A stretch of 8,074 nucleotides of DNA from Methanocalculus sp. (lineage in GTDB: Archaea > Halobacteriota > Methanomicrobia > Methanomicrobiales > Methanocorpusculaceae). Position numbers and translations under genes: made by a program. Under the pieces are notes generated by a model that had not been told where the DNA came from, ran no database searches, and saw only the letters and a program-made list of their open reading frames with translations. This document shows positions 6,803 to 8,074 of the stretch, piece by piece; position 1 is the first letter of the stretch; every line of letters starts with the position of its first letter. The stretch lies in assembly GCF_029762515.1 (NCBI RefSeq), contig NZ_JARVGN010000052.1, positions 1 to 8,074 on the forward strand. The letters run 5' to 3'.

Positions 6803-8074
6803 TTAGTGTTTTGGATATCCCATATACATGAGTTTTTCTTTGATCTCGTCAAGGATTGCGGGATCATCAATCGTTGCCGGAACCGTATAGGGGGTGCCGT
6901 CTGCAATCTTCTTGATCGTGCCGCGCAGGATCTTTCCTGACCGTGTCTTTGGGAGGCGTTTTACGACTGCAACCTCTTTAAATGATGCAATCGGCCCGAT
7001 CTTCTGCCGCACAAGTGCAATGAGCCCGGCTTTGATCTCTGCCTCTTCCCGCTCCACCCCGGCCTTCAGGAGAACAAAGCCAAGCGGTACCTCCCCTTTG
7101 ACCGGATCGTGGACGCCGGAGACGGCACATTCGGCAACATCAGGATGGGATGCAAGCACCTCTTCCATCGCGCCGGTCGAGAGCCGGTGCCCCGCCACAT
7201 TGATGATATCGTCAGTCCGCCCCATGATCCAGAGGTACCCGTCCTCATCGATGAAGCCGGCATCGGATGTCAGGTAACAGCCCGGATATGCCGAGAAGTA
7301 GGTGGTGACAAAATCGGCATCATTTTTCCAGAGTGTGGTGAAACAGCCTGGTGGAAGCGGGAGCCTGACGACGACATTCCCTGTCACTCCGGCAGGAACG
7401 CTTCTCCCTTCAGAATCGAGCACCTCTATCCTGTAGCCGGGAACCGGTTTTGTGCATGATCCGGGTTTCACCGGCAGCAGCTCAAGCCCGGCGCAGTTGG
7501 CTCCGATCGCCCAGCCGGTTTCTGTCTGCCACCAGTGATCGATCACCGGCACATTGAGCTTCTCTTCTGCCCAGAGCAGGGTGTCCGGATCGCACCGCTC
7601 GCCCGCCAGAAAGAGCGTTCTCAGGGATGAGAGATCATATCTTCTTATGTATGAACCATCGGGATCTTCTTTCCTGATCGCCCGGAATGCGGTTGGGGCA
7701 CAGAAGAGGACTGATACGCGATGCTGTTCAATCACCCGCCAGAAGGCCCCCGGATCCGGGGTGCCGACAGACTTTCCTTCATAGAGGACCGTCGTACAAC
7801 CATGCAGAAGAGGTCCGTACACGATATAGGAATGGCCGACGACCCAGCCGATATCGGAGGCGGCCCAGTAGACCTCTCCGGGTTTCATTCCATAGATATT
7901 CTCCATGCTCCAGGAGAGTGCCGCCAGATGGCCGCCGTTATCCCGCACCACCCCTTTTGGCCTCCCGGTGGTGCCGGAGGTATAGAGGAGGTAGAGGGGA
8001 TCGGTTGCCCTGACAGGGACACATGCGGCAGGCTCTGCATCGATCAGCTGATCCCATGTGATATCTGAATTGCC
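6803..8074 (-). CDS. AMP-forming acyl-CoA synthetase, PrpE/ACSS3 (propionate-CoA ligase) type, N-terminus missing
   Basis: The frame is open to the right edge: 423 C-terminal residues are visible, about two thirds of the usual 630 or so. Numbering from the edge, the ATP-binding loop YTSGTTGRPKG is at 31-41, HWWQTETGW at 180-188, the GRTDDIINVAGHR hinge region at 285-297, and PKTRSGKILRG with the catalytic, acetylatable lysine Lys381 at 375-385. Such enzymes make acyl-AMP, then acyl-CoA, from a short fatty acid, ATP and CoA in the cytoplasm. SDIGWVVGHSYIVYGPLL, TETGW (not the TETGG of acetyl-CoA synthetases) and LPLPPGC point to the PrpE/ACSS3 branch, so propionate or a similar short acid is the likely substrate; acetate cannot be excluded. 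In a methanogen this would serve carbon assimilation. A GTG at 7951 lies just after the ATP loop and cannot be the start. The TAA is at 6803-6805. Confidence 0.93.
   Translation of the reverse strand, partial: GNSDITWDQLIDAEPAACVPVRATDPLYLLYTSGTTGRPKGVVRDNGGHLAALSWSMENIYGMKPGEVYWAASDIGWVVGHSYIVYGPLLHGCTTVLYEGKSVGTPDPGAFWRVIEQHRVSVLFCAPTAFRAIRKEDPDGSYIRRYDLSSLRTLFLAGERCDPDTLLWAEEKLNVPVIDHWWQTETGWAIGANCAGLELLPVKPGSCTKPVPGYRIEVLDSEGRSVPAGVTGNVVVRLPLPPGCFTTLWKNDADFVTTYFSAYPGCYLTSDAGFIDEDGYLWIMGRTDDIINVAGHRLSTGAMEEVLASHPDVAECAVSGVHDPVKGEVPLGFVLLKAGVEREEAEIKAGLIALVRQKIGPIASFKEVAVVKRLPKTRSGKILRGTIKKIADGTPYTVPATIDDPAILDEIKEKLMYMGYPKH

Noticed and set aside
7109..7459. Plus-strand ORFs opposite the synthetase (also 6894-7277 and 7721-8068)
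   Set aside because: They overlap strongly conserved enzyme motifs on the minus strand and resemble no protein family.
7949..7951. GTG at 7951 as the start of the acyl-CoA synthetase
   Set aside because: The codons before it encode the conserved ATP-binding loop YTSGTTGRPKG in the same frame, so it is internal.

Overview
The window looks like chromosome from a methanogenic euryarchaeon, most likely of the Methanomicrobia/Methanomicrobiales type. This rests on inference: archaeal TATA-like elements, a cytoplasmic kinase of the receiver-first, multi-PAS type with an H-box reading RHDILNK, large soluble TPR proteins, and a stand-alone protein of the archaeal RibD C-terminal reductase fold. No rRNA, tRNA or marker gene fixes the taxonomy. 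Base composition is roughly half G+C in the genes and very AT-rich in the one long intergenic gap.

Layout, left to right. (1) 2-3268 (+): the 3' part of a very large TPR protein. A first TPR block is followed by four tandem 78-residue acidic repeats (234 bp each) and an acidic linker, then a second block of about ten TPRs and a C-terminal beta-rich domain. (2) 3405-4082 (+): a RibD_C/dihydrofolate-reductase-fold protein with its own TATA-like element. (3) 4126-6501 (-): a soluble hybrid sensor histidine kinase, receiver-PAS-PAS-PAS-HisKA-like-HATPase, convergent with gene 2. (4) 6502-6802: a 301-bp AT-rich gap with no gene, carrying candidate promoter elements for the kinase and the 3' end of the next gene. 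(5) 6803-8074 (-): the C-terminal two thirds of an AMP-forming acyl-CoA synthetase of the PrpE/ACSS3 (propionate-CoA ligase) subgroup. Its N-terminus lies beyond the right edge.

The four genes do not form an evident operon. Genes 1 and 2 are codirectional but 136 bp apart with a hairpin and a TATA-like element between them. Genes 3 and 4 are codirectional but separated by the AT-rich gap. Any link between the kinase and the TPR protein or the synthetase would be speculation. I see no sign of a mobile element, CRISPR array or defence island. The features most worth a second look are the in-frame acidic repeat that appears to interrupt a TPR unit, the near-identical 161-residue PAS-plus-linker duplication in the kinase, and the divergent motifs of the reductase-like protein.
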